Assembly (NCBI RefSeq): GCF_000710915.1 | Contig: NZ_BAUA01000008.1 | Coordinates: 1-64,000 of the forward strand | Reading direction: 5' to 3' | DNA from: Nocardia brasiliensis IFM 10847 | GTDB lineage: Bacteria; Actinomycetota; Actinomycetes; Mycobacteriales; Mycobacteriaceae | DNA: 64,000 nucleotides | Shown here: in pieces, positions 9,307 through 17,082 of the stretch | How positions within the stretch are numbered: the stretch's first letter is position 1 | Layout of the letters: each line of letters begins with the position of its first letter | Program-made: the position numbers and the translations under genes | The notes under the pieces: model-generated | The model's database searches: none | What the model was told of the DNA's origin: nothing | What the model saw: the letters and a program-made list of their open reading frames with translations, nothing else

Positions 9307-10209
9307 CGGGTCGCGTCGGCGTCGGCTCCGGCGCGGGCCGGCGCCCAGTCGTCCCGGAAGCGTTGCGCCGACCATTCGGTGACCACGCGCTGCCACAACG
9401 TTTCCCGCTCGTCGCGCGCCGCGGGGACCGTCAGCTGGAAGACGGTGGCCAGGGTGTCGAAATAGTCGTCCTGGTCACCGATCGTGCGGACGGCGCGACC
9501 CGCCGCGGTGACCTTCGACAGCTGCGTGCCGATCAACTCGTCGAAACCGGACTCGTCGTGCCGCTTCACCCACCCGTAGCGGAAGAAGATCGCCATATCG
9601 GTCTCCGCCATCCGGGTGTAGATCTCGGCCAGTTCGGCGTAGGCCACCTCGGTCAGCGCGAAATCGACGCCGCGGCAGGACTCGTGCCGGTCGTAGTCGA
9701 AGCGCCACCAGCCCGGGTCGAGATCGGACGGACGCAGCCGATAGCGGAACTCGCCGCGCGCGTAGTCGCCCGCGATCAGCGGAATCGGCCGCGAAAAGCC
9801 CTCGCCCGCCCCGACATCGAGCAGCCAGCGCCCGGCCGGATGGTCCGCCGTGGGCAGGTTGTCGACGGTGAGCACGACGTGCGTGCCGGTGGGCGGCTGG
9901 GCGCCCGGGGGCGAACCGGCTCTGGGTGGCCGCCGGACGCAGCCGTGCGTCGTAGCCGAGCCGGTCCAGCAACCAGCCGAACGCGCCGTTGAGGTGGTAG
10001 CAGATGCCGCCCAGGCCCTGCTGGGCGATGCGGTCGACCGCATCGTCGACCGCGATCGACGGTGTGTGCCAAAGCGTTTCGAACGGCACCCGGGCCGCGT
10101 GGGCGGCGTGCAACTCGGCGAGCGCCGCGACCGAACGCTCGGGGATCCCGTCGAATCCGAGCCTGCGCAGGTAGGCGCCCACTCGTGGGTCGTCAGTGGC
10201 TGCGGACAT
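9303..10209 (-). pseudogene. Arylamine N-acetyltransferase-like amide synthase, apparent +1 frameshift
   Basis: Two overlapping frames together encode one NAT/RifF-like protein of about 301 residues. From ATG 10209 the first frame gives GFDGIPERSVAALAELH and GGICYHLNGAFGWLL with the catalytic Cys (about residue 71). After a G5 run on the + strand at 9907-9911 the next frame continues with GTHVVLTVDNL (catalytic His), LLDVGAGEGFSRPIPL (catalytic Asp), YRLRPSDLDPGWWRFDYD and the C-terminus. Removing one C of the coding-strand run CCCCC restores one frame. The Cys is therefore split from the His and Asp. Either this is a real knock-out or a one-base homopolymer sequencing error; conservation of both halves favours error or very recent loss. 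NAT-like enzymes in BGCs (RifF) form amides from carrier-bound acyl groups. Here it lies between a free C domain and an acyl-ligase-KR-ACP protein. The start overlaps the C-domain gene by 17 bp. Confidence 0.75.
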
Positions 10210-11485
10210 GCTCCACCTCCCGTAACGCGCTCGTGCAGCGGGACAATTCGGTGAGCCACAGCTCGCGCAGCGAGTCGACGCGCTCGCGGGTCAGGATGTC
10301 GGTGCGATACCAAAGGCGGCCCTTGGGTTCCGCGCCGGACCACACCTCGAGCGTCAACTCGTACGACGACTCCTGTTTGGGCCGGTGCAGGTATTCGACC
10401 TCGGTGCCGGCGAGCGCGAGGGTGACGCTCGCGCCGGTCTGCACGACGAACCCGGCTTGGCAGAACGGCATCCGGCGGGGATCACGCTGCGGGTCGAGCC
10501 GGATGATCTGCTCGAGCGGCATGAACTGGTAGTCCATCGCGTGCAGCAGACCGGTTGTCGCGGTGGCGAGGTCGATGTGCGGATCGTCGTCTCCGGTGTA
10601 GCGGAACCGCAGCGCGATCGCCGAGGCGAAGCAGCCGACCGCGTTGATGCTCGACTCGGCCGCCCGGCCGTTCACCGGCACACCGATCGCGAAATCGGCT
10701 GCGCCGGTGAACGCGCGCAATGCCCGGGCCCACGCGGCGAGCATGATCATGCTCGGTGTGGTGCTGCCGATGTTGCGAAAAGCCGTGCCCGGCAGGGCGA
10801 ACCACAACTCATCCACGGCCCCGCTGCTGAGTTCGGTGCCTGGCGAGTCCGGGTGCGGGAGCGGCAGATCCGGCACCCCCACGAGCTGGCGCCCCCAGCG
10901 CAACAGCTCGTCCTGATCGTCCGGGCCCGCCGAGCGCTCCTGTTCGGCCCAACTGGCGCGGAAATCGGTGGGTGCCGGGACCGGATCGGGCTGTCCCGCG
11001 AGCGCACGGGCGTACGCCGCGCCGAGCGCGTCGAACAGGATGATCGCCGACCAGCCGTCGAACGCGGTGTGGTGCACGCTCACGACGAACAGGTGCCGGT
11101 TGTCGTCGGTGCACAGCAGCGCGCGGATCGGCAGTTCGGCAGCCAATCGGAAGGGCGTGGCCACGAAGGCACGCACAGACGGCGAGTCGGCTTCGGGCTC
11201 GACCCGGTGCACCGTCAGCACCGAAGGCGTCGCTTCCGGTGCGATCACCTCGACCCGGGTATCCCGAGCCCCGACCCGGATTATCTTGGTGCGCAACGCG
11301 CTATGGCTCGCGATCACCCAGCGCAACGCCCGATCCAGGGCGTCGGCGGACACTTCGCCGCCGATCCGGAAGGCGAAGGTATCGATGCCGTCGCGATAGC
11401 CGGGCTGCTTCTGCTCGCGATACCAGAACCGCCACTGCGGCACGGGAAGTCCGGCCAGCCAGCGAATCCCCGAGGTGTCGGTCAT
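10193..11485 (-). CDS. Stand-alone NRPS condensation-domain protein
   Basis: A 430-residue protein read from ATG 11485, which overlaps the stop of the upstream GT gene (ATGA); the longer open frame upstream of it is antisense to other genes. It is one condensation domain. The N-terminus (VPQWRFWYREQKQPGYRD) is followed by the HHxxxDG catalytic motif as HHTAFDGWS near residue 147, DFAIGVPVNGR near 275, FMPLEQIIRLDPQRDP near 330 and a normal C-terminal lobe. Such free C domains condense a carrier-bound acyl group with a free amine, alcohol or second carrier-bound substrate. It sits between a GT and a NAT-like amide synthase and near two acyl-ligase-carrier proteins, which would provide its acyl donors. 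The acceptor is unknown; an amino sugar is one possibility. Confidence 0.9.
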   Translation of the reverse strand: MTDTSGIRWLAGLPVPQWRFWYREQKQPGYRDGIDTFAFRIGGEVSADALDRALRWVIASHSALRTKIIRVGARDTRVEVIAPEATPSVLTVHRVEPEADSPSVRAFVATPFRLAAELPIRALLCTDDNRHLFVVSVHHTAFDGWSAIILFDALGAAYARALAGQPDPVPAPTDFRASWAEQERSAGPDDQDELLRWGRQLVGVPDLPLPHPDSPGTELSSGAVDELWFALPGTAFRNIGSTTPSMIMLAAWARALRAFTGAADFAIGVPVNGRAAESSINAVGCFASAIALRFRYTGDDDPHIDLATATTGLLHAMDYQFMPLEQIIRLDPQRDPRRMPFCQAGFVVQTGASVTLALAGTEVEYLHRPKQESSYELTLEVWSGAEPKGRLWYRTDILTRERVDSLRELWLTELSRCTSALREVEHVRSH

Positions 11486-12693
11486 CGGGGAGCTTCCGCT
11501 CGCTGGGGTGCGCCGGCGCGCGCCAGCCGCTCCAATTGTTCGACCACGGCCAGCGGAGTCGGCCGCGCCAGCATATCGTCGCGCAACTCGCCTGCCGCGG
11601 TGTGGAATTCGCTCTCGAACAGCCGATCCACAGCGGCCGCGATTTCGGCGTCGGCGAGATCCGTGCCGGGCAGATTCAACCCGGCTCCGCTGTCGCGTAC
11701 ACGATGACCGTGGAACACCTCGTCCGGCATCTGCGAAATGACCAGTTGCGGCAGGCCGTTCACCAGCGCGGTCAGCACGCCGCCCGCGCCGCCCTGGTCG
11801 ACCAGTACCGAGCAGGTCGAGGCGAGCTGATGCAGCGGGGCCGGGCCCAGGTGCACCACATTGTCGGGGACGTGTTCGAACAGCTTGCGCTGGTCGGCCG
11901 TGACCGCGACGGCCAGTTCGACGTCGTGGCGCGCGAGCGCCCGCACCACGCGGGGCGCGAGCACCATGTGGTCGAAACCGAGGCGGCTCTGCGAAGTACC
12001 CCAGGTGATGCCCACTCGGGGCCGGGCGGGCGGTTCGAGCAGCCATGGTTCGAGTACCGCGGGGCCGTTGTAGGGGACGAAGCGAATCGGGTCGCGCACT
12101 TGGCGATCCGCGACCTGCAGGCGCGTCGGCGCGGGATCGAGGGTGCTGTCGCCGTTCACGCCGATGCGGGTCAGCCCGTAGGGCGCGGCGAGTTCCCCGA
12201 TGAGATCCTCTTCGAATTCCGCGATGGGCGCGGTGAAGTCGATGCTCCACAGGTGTCGCACGGTAGGGACGTCGAGCAAGGTCCCGATCAGCGGGCCGAC
12301 GAAACCGGCGGGCTCGAAGACGATCAGATCCGGCTGCCAGCGCCGCGCGAACGCGACCGCTTCGGGCGCCTGCGCCTGCGCGGCGGCCGCGGCGAGCCGG
12401 AAACCGTTGAGCCGTCGGCGTCGGGCCCGCTCCGCGGCGGCGGCCGGATCCGAGGTCGGCTCGGGCGCGGCGGGTTTCCAGGAGCGGCGCTCGAGTTCGT
12501 CCCGCAGCCGGGCATAGGAGTCGAACTCCGGGCCCGCGCCCAGCGCGGGCAGACCGGCGCCGACGATCGCGGGCACCAGATCCGGATTGCTCACCACCAC
12601 GACGTCGTGACCGCTGGCGCGCAACGCCCAGCCGAGCGGCACCATCGGGTACAGATGGCCCGGCATGTTCCACGTCGCCAGCAGGACGCGCAT
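11482..12693 (-). CDS. GT1-family glycosyltransferase (natural-product type)
   Basis: A 403-residue GT-B enzyme. ATG 12693 begins MRVLLATWNMPGHLYPMVPLGWALRAS-type sequence, the usual N-terminus of deoxysugar transferases, with a purine-rich ribosome binding site (gaggcgaagg) just before it; upstream in-frame codons are not similar to the family. It contains ALRASGHDVVVVSNP, WQPDLIVFEPAGFVGPL and the donor-binding DQGGAGGVLTALVNGLPQL near residue 310. In most relatives the first residue of that motif is His (H-x-G-G, contacting the diphosphate); here it is Asp. First gene of the operon GT, C domain, NAT, acyl-ligase-KR-ACP, preceded by a SARP-type repeat on the minus strand. Expected to attach an NDP-deoxyhexose to the polyketide or to a sugar on it. 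Confidence 0.9.
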   Translation of the reverse strand: MRVLLATWNMPGHLYPMVPLGWALRASGHDVVVVSNPDLVPAIVGAGLPALGAGPEFDSYARLRDELERRSWKPAAPEPTSDPAAAAERARRRRLNGFRLAAAAAQAQAPEAVAFARRWQPDLIVFEPAGFVGPLIGTLLDVPTVRHLWSIDFTAPIAEFEEDLIGELAAPYGLTRIGVNGDSTLDPAPTRLQVADRQVRDPIRFVPYNGPAVLEPWLLEPPARPRVGITWGTSQSRLGFDHMVLAPRVVRALARHDVELAVAVTADQRKLFEHVPDNVVHLGPAPLHQLASTCSVLVDQGGAGGVLTALVNGLPQLVISQMPDEVFHGHRVRDSGAGLNLPGTDLADAEIAAAVDRLFESEFHTAAGELRDDMLARPTPLAVVEQLERLARAGAPQRAEAPR

Positions 12694-12728
12694 CCTTCGC
12701 CTCCGTCCGAGAGAGAGTCGGTGCGCCC

Positions 12729-12760
12729 AGCGTCCACGGGCCCGCTCGAAGATCACTCCA
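12729..12760 (-). promoter_or_regulatory. SARP-type operator and -10 for the GT/C/NAT/acyl-ligase operon
   Basis: On the minus strand, TGGAGTG (12760-12754) and TCGAGCG (12749-12743) start 11 bp apart. The second is the textbook SARP heptamer. Exactly 8 bp after it lies GACGCT (12734-12729), matching TANNNT at the A and final T. The -10 to ATG 12693 distance is 35 bp. Inferred from sequence only. Confidence 0.55.
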
Positions 12761-12805
12761 GCACCGCTGTGCGGCTGCGTCGGCGCGAGACCGGCAGCGG
12801 CCTCG

Positions 12806-12848
12806 TCGAGTACGGCACGGTTGATCCTCGAGTGCCGCGGCGGATCGT
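12806..12848 (+). promoter_or_regulatory. SARP-type operator and -10 for the luciferase-like/acyl-ligase/P450 operon
   Basis: TCGAGTA (12806-12812) and TCGAGTG (12828-12834) start 22 bp apart. Eight bp after the second lies GATCGT (12843-12848), with A and T in the key -10 positions. A third look-alike, TCGACCT at 12849, is out of phase by one base. The ATG is at 12885 with AGGAGA at 12875-12880. Confidence 0.55.
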
Positions 12849-12884
12849 TCGACCTCGCAGTACCCGGCACGACGAGGAGAAACG

Positions 12885-13919
12885 ATGCGGCTCGCGGTGT
12901 TCCTGACCCCACGACACGCCCTCCGCCTCGCTCCCGCCGCCGAACGACTGGGGCTCGAGTACGCGCTCGCACCCGAAGGGTTTCGCGGTGACGGCGTGAG
13001 CGTGCTCGGCGCCGCCGCGGCGGTCACCTCGCGGCTCACCCTGGCCTCCGGGCTGTTCCAGGCGCCGGCCCGCAGCCCGGTGCTGACCGCGCTGACCGCG
13101 CTGACCCTCGACGAACTGTCCGGCGGGCGATTCGAGCTGGGGCTAGGCGTATCGGCCGCGGACGTGGCGCGTGGCTGGTACGCGGCCGACATCCGTCGGC
13201 CGCTCGCCTGGCTGCGCGAATACGTGGAGGTGGTGCGCTGCGCGCTGTCCGGCGCACCGGTGCGCTACGCGGGTACGCACTGGCGGTTACCACCGGACGA
13301 TCCGGACGGCACCGCGGCCGTGGCCCAGTTGCGAGCCTTCGAACCACGCCCCGAACTGCCCATACTCCTGGGCGGTGTCGGCCCGCGCGCGCTCGAGCTG
13401 GCCGGGGCGATCGCCGACGGCTGGATCGGCGCGTTCTGCTCACCCGAACGCATCTCGTGGGCGCTCGAACACGTCCGGACCGGCCGGTCCCGCTCCGGCG
13501 CGAGCCTCGACGGCTTCCGGGTGCTGCCGTCGATCCCCATCGGCGTCGGACCCGATGCCGCATCCGCCGCGGTCGGGCTGCGGCCCTACTACGCGAATTT
13601 CCTTGCGCTCGGGCGTGGTACGGGCGTCTACGCGGCGGTGGCGACCGACATGGGTTACGGCGCGCAGGTCCAGCGGGTCCATCGACTGGTGGCGGCCGGT
13701 GACCGGGCCGGCGCGGCAGCGGCGGTACCACTGGAGCTGATCCGGCGTACCGCGCTCCTCGGCGACGCGAACAGCATCGGCGCGCGAATGGCCGAGTACG
13801 CGGCGGCCGGGGTGACCACTCTCGGCTTGACCGTGCTCGCCGCTGATTTCGACGACCAGCTCGACGTACTGCGCACCGCCACGCAGGCACTGGATCTCGC
13901 ACAGGGGGTCAGCCGGTGA
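12885..13919 (+). CDS. Luciferase-like (LLM) flavin/F420-dependent oxidoreductase
   Basis: A 344-residue TIM-barrel protein of the bacterial-luciferase/F420-reductase superfamily, starting at ATG 12885 after an AGGAGA site. Family landmarks are LAVFLTPR, AERLGLEYALAPEGF, LASGLFQAPARSPVLTA and DELSGGRFELGLGVS (about 72-90), then LPILLGGVGPRALELAGAIADGWIG (about 163-187). Members use FMNH2 or F420 to oxidise or reduce small molecules, often carrier-bound substrates in NRPS/PKS clusters. It is coupled by GTGA to the acyl-ligase-carrier gene downstream, and a P450 follows, so it probably modifies the same acyl unit. Whether it is a monooxygenase (FMN) or an F420 reductase/dehydrogenase cannot be told from the sequence alone. 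Confidence 0.85.
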   Translation: MRLAVFLTPRHALRLAPAAERLGLEYALAPEGFRGDGVSVLGAAAAVTSRLTLASGLFQAPARSPVLTALTALTLDELSGGRFELGLGVSAADVARGWYAADIRRPLAWLREYVEVVRCALSGAPVRYAGTHWRLPPDDPDGTAAVAQLRAFEPRPELPILLGGVGPRALELAGAIADGWIGAFCSPERISWALEHVRTGRSRSGASLDGFRVLPSIPIGVGPDAASAAVGLRPYYANFLALGRGTGVYAAVATDMGYGAQVQRVHRLVAAGDRAGAAAAVPLELIRRTALLGDANSIGARMAEYAAAGVTTLGLTVLAADFDDQLDVLRTATQALDLAQGVSR

Positions 13920-15898
13920 CCCGAACGAATCGCGCGTTGCTGATCGGTGATTCGACCGAACCGCCCGCCGACTGGCCCCGCACCCTCCCGGCGGCGCTGG
14001 ATCGGGCGGCGCGGGACCTCAGCCGGGGCATCACCTACGTCGACGACGAAGGGCTGGAACGGTTTCAGAACTATCGGCACCTGCGTCGCGCGGCCGGGGC
14101 GCTGGGCGAATACCTGGCGGAGCAGCTGCGGCCCGGAACGCCGGTCTTGATCGCCGCCGGTGACGCCCGGGTGCAGTTGACCGCGTTCTGGGGTTGCGTG
14201 CTCGCGGGGGCGGTGCCGGTCCCGGTGGGCCGGACAGGTGCGCTGGGTACGGTGAGCGCGGTCGGTGAACGTATTCGCGCGGCACACGAATTGCTCGGTC
14301 ACCCAGTGGTTCTCGTGGACGACCCGGTGGCCGCCGTCGCCGTCGATAGTCAGATCGCCGTCGGCGCGGAGGGCACGGCGCGACCGCTCGGCGGTCGGCC
14401 CGCGGACCGGACGGCCGCACCACCGATGGCAGCCGACATCGCCCTCGGGCTGCTGACCTCCGGCAGCACCGGACGGCCCAAATGCGTGCTGCTGACCCAT
14501 TCCGCCCTGGCCCACCGTGCTTGGGCGGCGGCCGAATTCAACAATCTGCGGGCCTCGGACGTGGCCTTGAACTGGATGCCCCTCGATCATGTCGGCGGCA
14601 TCGTGATGTGGGCGACGCAGGCGGTCTTCCTCGGCTGCTCACTCGTGCAGGTGGACACCGCGCGCGTGCTCGCCGATCCGCTCGCCTGGCTGGACCTGCT
14701 CGAAGCGCACCGCGCCGGCACCACCTGGGCGCCGAACTTCGGTTTCGCGCTGGTCTGTTCGGCGCTGCGGCGCGCGCCGCACCGGCGTTGGCGGCTGCAC
14801 CGGCTGCGTCATGTACTCGACGGCGGCGAGGCGGTGGTGGCGGCAGTCGCGGACGAATTCATCGATCTGCTCGCGCCGCACGGGCTTTCCCGTGCCGCGT
14901 TCCGGCCGGCGTGGGGTATGTCGGAAACCGGTTCCGGCGTGGTCTATTCGCGACCTTCCCCGGACGACCCCGGCATTCCGGCGGTGCGGGTGCGGATGAC
15001 GGCCGATGAACGCGTGCGGCATGAGGCACCGGGTCGGGGCGGAGCACTGGAGCTGGCGGTGACCGGTACGCCGGTGCCGGGCGTGCGGATTCGGGTGGTG
15101 CGGCCCGATGGTTCGGTATGCGACGAAGACCAACTCGGCGCGGTACAGGTGGCCGGTGCGACGCTGTTCGCGGGTTATCTCGGCGCGGACGCGGCGCTGC
15201 GTGACGGCTGGTTCACCACCGGTGACCAAGGTTTCGTCACCGGTGGCGCGCTGGTCGTGACGGGACGCGACGACGATGTGGTGGTCATCAACGGGGGCAA
15301 TATCCCGTGCCAGGAGATCGAAGCGGTGGTGGCGCAGGTCGACGGCGTGCTGGACGGCTACGCGGCGTTCACCGTGCTGGAGCACCCGGACGGCCCGCCG
15401 CGGCGTGCGGTGTTCGTGAGTGTGCGCCCCGATGCCGAGGTGGCGGACGCGATTCGGGAGCGGGTCGCGCTGCGGTTCGGCTTCGCCGTCGACGAGGTCC
15501 GGGTCCTGTCGACCGCCGATTTTCCCCGGACGGCGACCGGCAAGATCCAGCGGGCACGTCTGCGTGCCGGGCACCGTGCGCCGTACCCGGAAACGACTGT
15601 GCGCCGTCGTGTCTCGCTCGTGCGCCGCCGAGATCCGCTGGCCGCGCAGGTGTCCGAGGTCTGGGCCGATCTGCTCGGCGAGCCGCCCCGCCCGGCCACC
15701 TCGTTCTTCGCCGCGGGCGGCACCTCGATGGCGGCGGTGCGATGTGCGGCCACCCTCGGCACGCTGCTCGGTCGCCGCGTGCCGGTCGGGTTGCTCTACG
15801 AGCACCCGACTTTCGCGGAATTCATCGCGGCCCTCGAGCCTTCACCCCGTGGCGCCGAGCCGGTACCCGCGCTGGTCGAACAGGGGAGCCCCGGATGA
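13916..15898 (+). CDS. Acyl-AMP ligase - carrier protein didomain
   Basis: A 660-residue protein starting at GTG 13916, inside the stop of the LLM gene. The AMP-ligase part (about 20-560) has LLTSGSTGRPKCVLLTHS near 178, the NWMPLDHVGGIVM stretch near 218, AWGMSETGSG near 332, WFTTGDQGFV near 430 and the lysine loop RTATGKIQ near 537. The C-terminal carrier (about 575-645) has FFAAGGTSMAAVR with the pantetheinylated Ser near 604. It resembles the loading ligases of PksJ-type PKS/NRPS systems and the ligase of 5626-9306. It should activate a carboxylic acid and hold it for the LLM protein and the P450 of the same operon, then pass it to the C domain or NAT. The substrate is not predictable here. 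Confidence 0.9.
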   Translation: MTRTNRALLIGDSTEPPADWPRTLPAALDRAARDLSRGITYVDDEGLERFQNYRHLRRAAGALGEYLAEQLRPGTPVLIAAGDARVQLTAFWGCVLAGAVPVPVGRTGALGTVSAVGERIRAAHELLGHPVVLVDDPVAAVAVDSQIAVGAEGTARPLGGRPADRTAAPPMAADIALGLLTSGSTGRPKCVLLTHSALAHRAWAAAEFNNLRASDVALNWMPLDHVGGIVMWATQAVFLGCSLVQVDTARVLADPLAWLDLLEAHRAGTTWAPNFGFALVCSALRRAPHRRWRLHRLRHVLDGGEAVVAAVADEFIDLLAPHGLSRAAFRPAWGMSETGSGVVYSRPSPDDPGIPAVRVRMTADERVRHEAPGRGGALELAVTGTPVPGVRIRVVRPDGSVCDEDQLGAVQVAGATLFAGYLGADAALRDGWFTTGDQGFVTGGALVVTGRDDDVVVINGGNIPCQEIEAVVAQVDGVLDGYAAFTVLEHPDGPPRRAVFVSVRPDAEVADAIRERVALRFGFAVDEVRVLSTADFPRTATGKIQRARLRAGHRAPYPETTVRRRVSLVRRRDPLAAQVSEVWADLLGEPPRPATSFFAAGGTSMAAVRCAATLGTLLGRRVPVGLLYEHPTFAEFIAALEPSPRGAEPVPALVEQGSPG

Positions 15899-17073
15899 AC
15901 GCGGCGGACCCGGCGTTCCCGATGCGCCGACCGAACCCGTTCGATCTGCCCGCCGAGTATCGCGCCCTGCGCGCGGAATGCCCGGTCGGGCGGGCCACCC
16001 TGCGCGACGGCAGGCCGGTCCGGCTGGTGACCCGCTACGCCGATGTCCGGGCCGTGCTCACCGACCCCGGCCTCAGTGCCGATCGCTGCGCTCCTGGGTT
16101 TCCGTTCTTGACCGCGGAGTCGGAATACCTGCGCCGCATAAAGGTTTTCGTGGGCATGGACGGCGCGGAGCACGGCGTGCACCGGCGGATGTTCACCCCG
16201 GAGTTCAGCGCGCGAAAGGTGGCCGCGTTACGGCCCTACATCCAGCGGTGCGTGGACGAACGTCTCGACCGATTGCTCGACGCCGGCCCGCCCGCGGACC
16301 TGGTACGCACGATCGCGCTGCCGGTGCCGGCACTGGCCATCGGCCGCATTCTCGGCGTACCGGAAGCCGATACCGCGTCGTTCGAGGAACTCACCGTGCG
16401 CGTGATCACGCATGGCGGCGCAGCGCCTTTCGAAGCGCTGGTCGACTACGTGAAGCAACTGGTACGCGACAAACACGGATCGACCGCCGACGACCTGATC
16501 TCCCGCGTGCTGCGCGAGCACGTCGCACCGGGCCACCTGGACCTGCGCGCGCTGACCATCGTGCTCATCCTGATCCTGCTGGCCGGATACGAGACGACGG
16601 CGAACACCATCTCGGTCGGCCTGCTCGCGCTGCTGCGTCATCCGGACCAGTTGGCCGCGCTACGGGCGGACCCGTCCGCGATGCCGGGCGCCATCGCGGA
16701 GCTGCTGCGCTACACCTCGGTCGCCGAGTTGGCCACCTGCCGCGCCGCCACGCGGGATATCGAGGTCGCGGGCACCATCATCCCGGCCGGTGCGGGCGTG
16801 ATCCCGTTGGCGGCCGCCGCCAACCGGGATCCCTCGGTGTTCCCCGATCCCGAAGTGCTCGACATCCATCGAGACGCGCAGCGGCACCTCGCCTTCGGCT
16901 ACGGCGCGCACGCCTGCATGGGTGCTGCGTTGGCTCAGCTCGAGCTGGACATCGTGTTCAGCACCGTACTAGCTCGTTTGCCCGAACTGCGGCTGGACGG
17001 TGAACTACCCGATGCGGCAGTCAAATACGACTCGGTCCTGTTCGGTCTGCACGAGCTGCCGGTCACGTGGTGA
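15895..17073 (+). CDS. Cytochrome P450 of the acyl-ligase operon
   Basis: A 392-residue P450; ATG 15895 overlaps the preceding stop (ATGA). The I-helix oxygen-binding motif AGYETTANT is near residue 230, the ExxR equivalent is in AELLRYTS with the downstream R, and the heme-ligand loop is FGYGAHACMG (Cys near 340). No N-terminal membrane anchor, as usual in bacteria, so it depends on a ferredoxin and reductase not found here. Its translational coupling to an acyl-ligase-carrier didomain suggests hydroxylation of a carrier-tethered acyl or amino acid, a common arrangement in NRPS clusters. It could equally act on the free polyketide. It ends 9 bp before the convergent phosphotransferase gene. 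Confidence 0.92.
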   Translation: MNAADPAFPMRRPNPFDLPAEYRALRAECPVGRATLRDGRPVRLVTRYADVRAVLTDPGLSADRCAPGFPFLTAESEYLRRIKVFVGMDGAEHGVHRRMFTPEFSARKVAALRPYIQRCVDERLDRLLDAGPPADLVRTIALPVPALAIGRILGVPEADTASFEELTVRVITHGGAAPFEALVDYVKQLVRDKHGSTADDLISRVLREHVAPGHLDLRALTIVLILILLAGYETTANTISVGLLALLRHPDQLAALRADPSAMPGAIAELLRYTSVAELATCRAATRDIEVAGTIIPAGAGVIPLAAAANRDPSVFPDPEVLDIHRDAQRHLAFGYGAHACMGAALAQLELDIVFSTVLARLPELRLDGELPDAAVKYDSVLFGLHELPVTW

Positions 17074-17082
17074 CGACGGCGG

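Noticed and set aside
12849..12855. TCGACCT as a third SARP heptamer before the LLM gene
   Set aside because: It is 21, not 22, bp from the previous repeat and has no -10-like hexamer 8 bp further on.
10193..13192. A single 999-codon minus-strand frame covering condensation domain and GT gene
   Set aside because: Only its first 430 codons upstream of the stop are C-domain sequence; the rest is antisense or out of frame to the GT and LLM genes. The start is set at ATG 11485.
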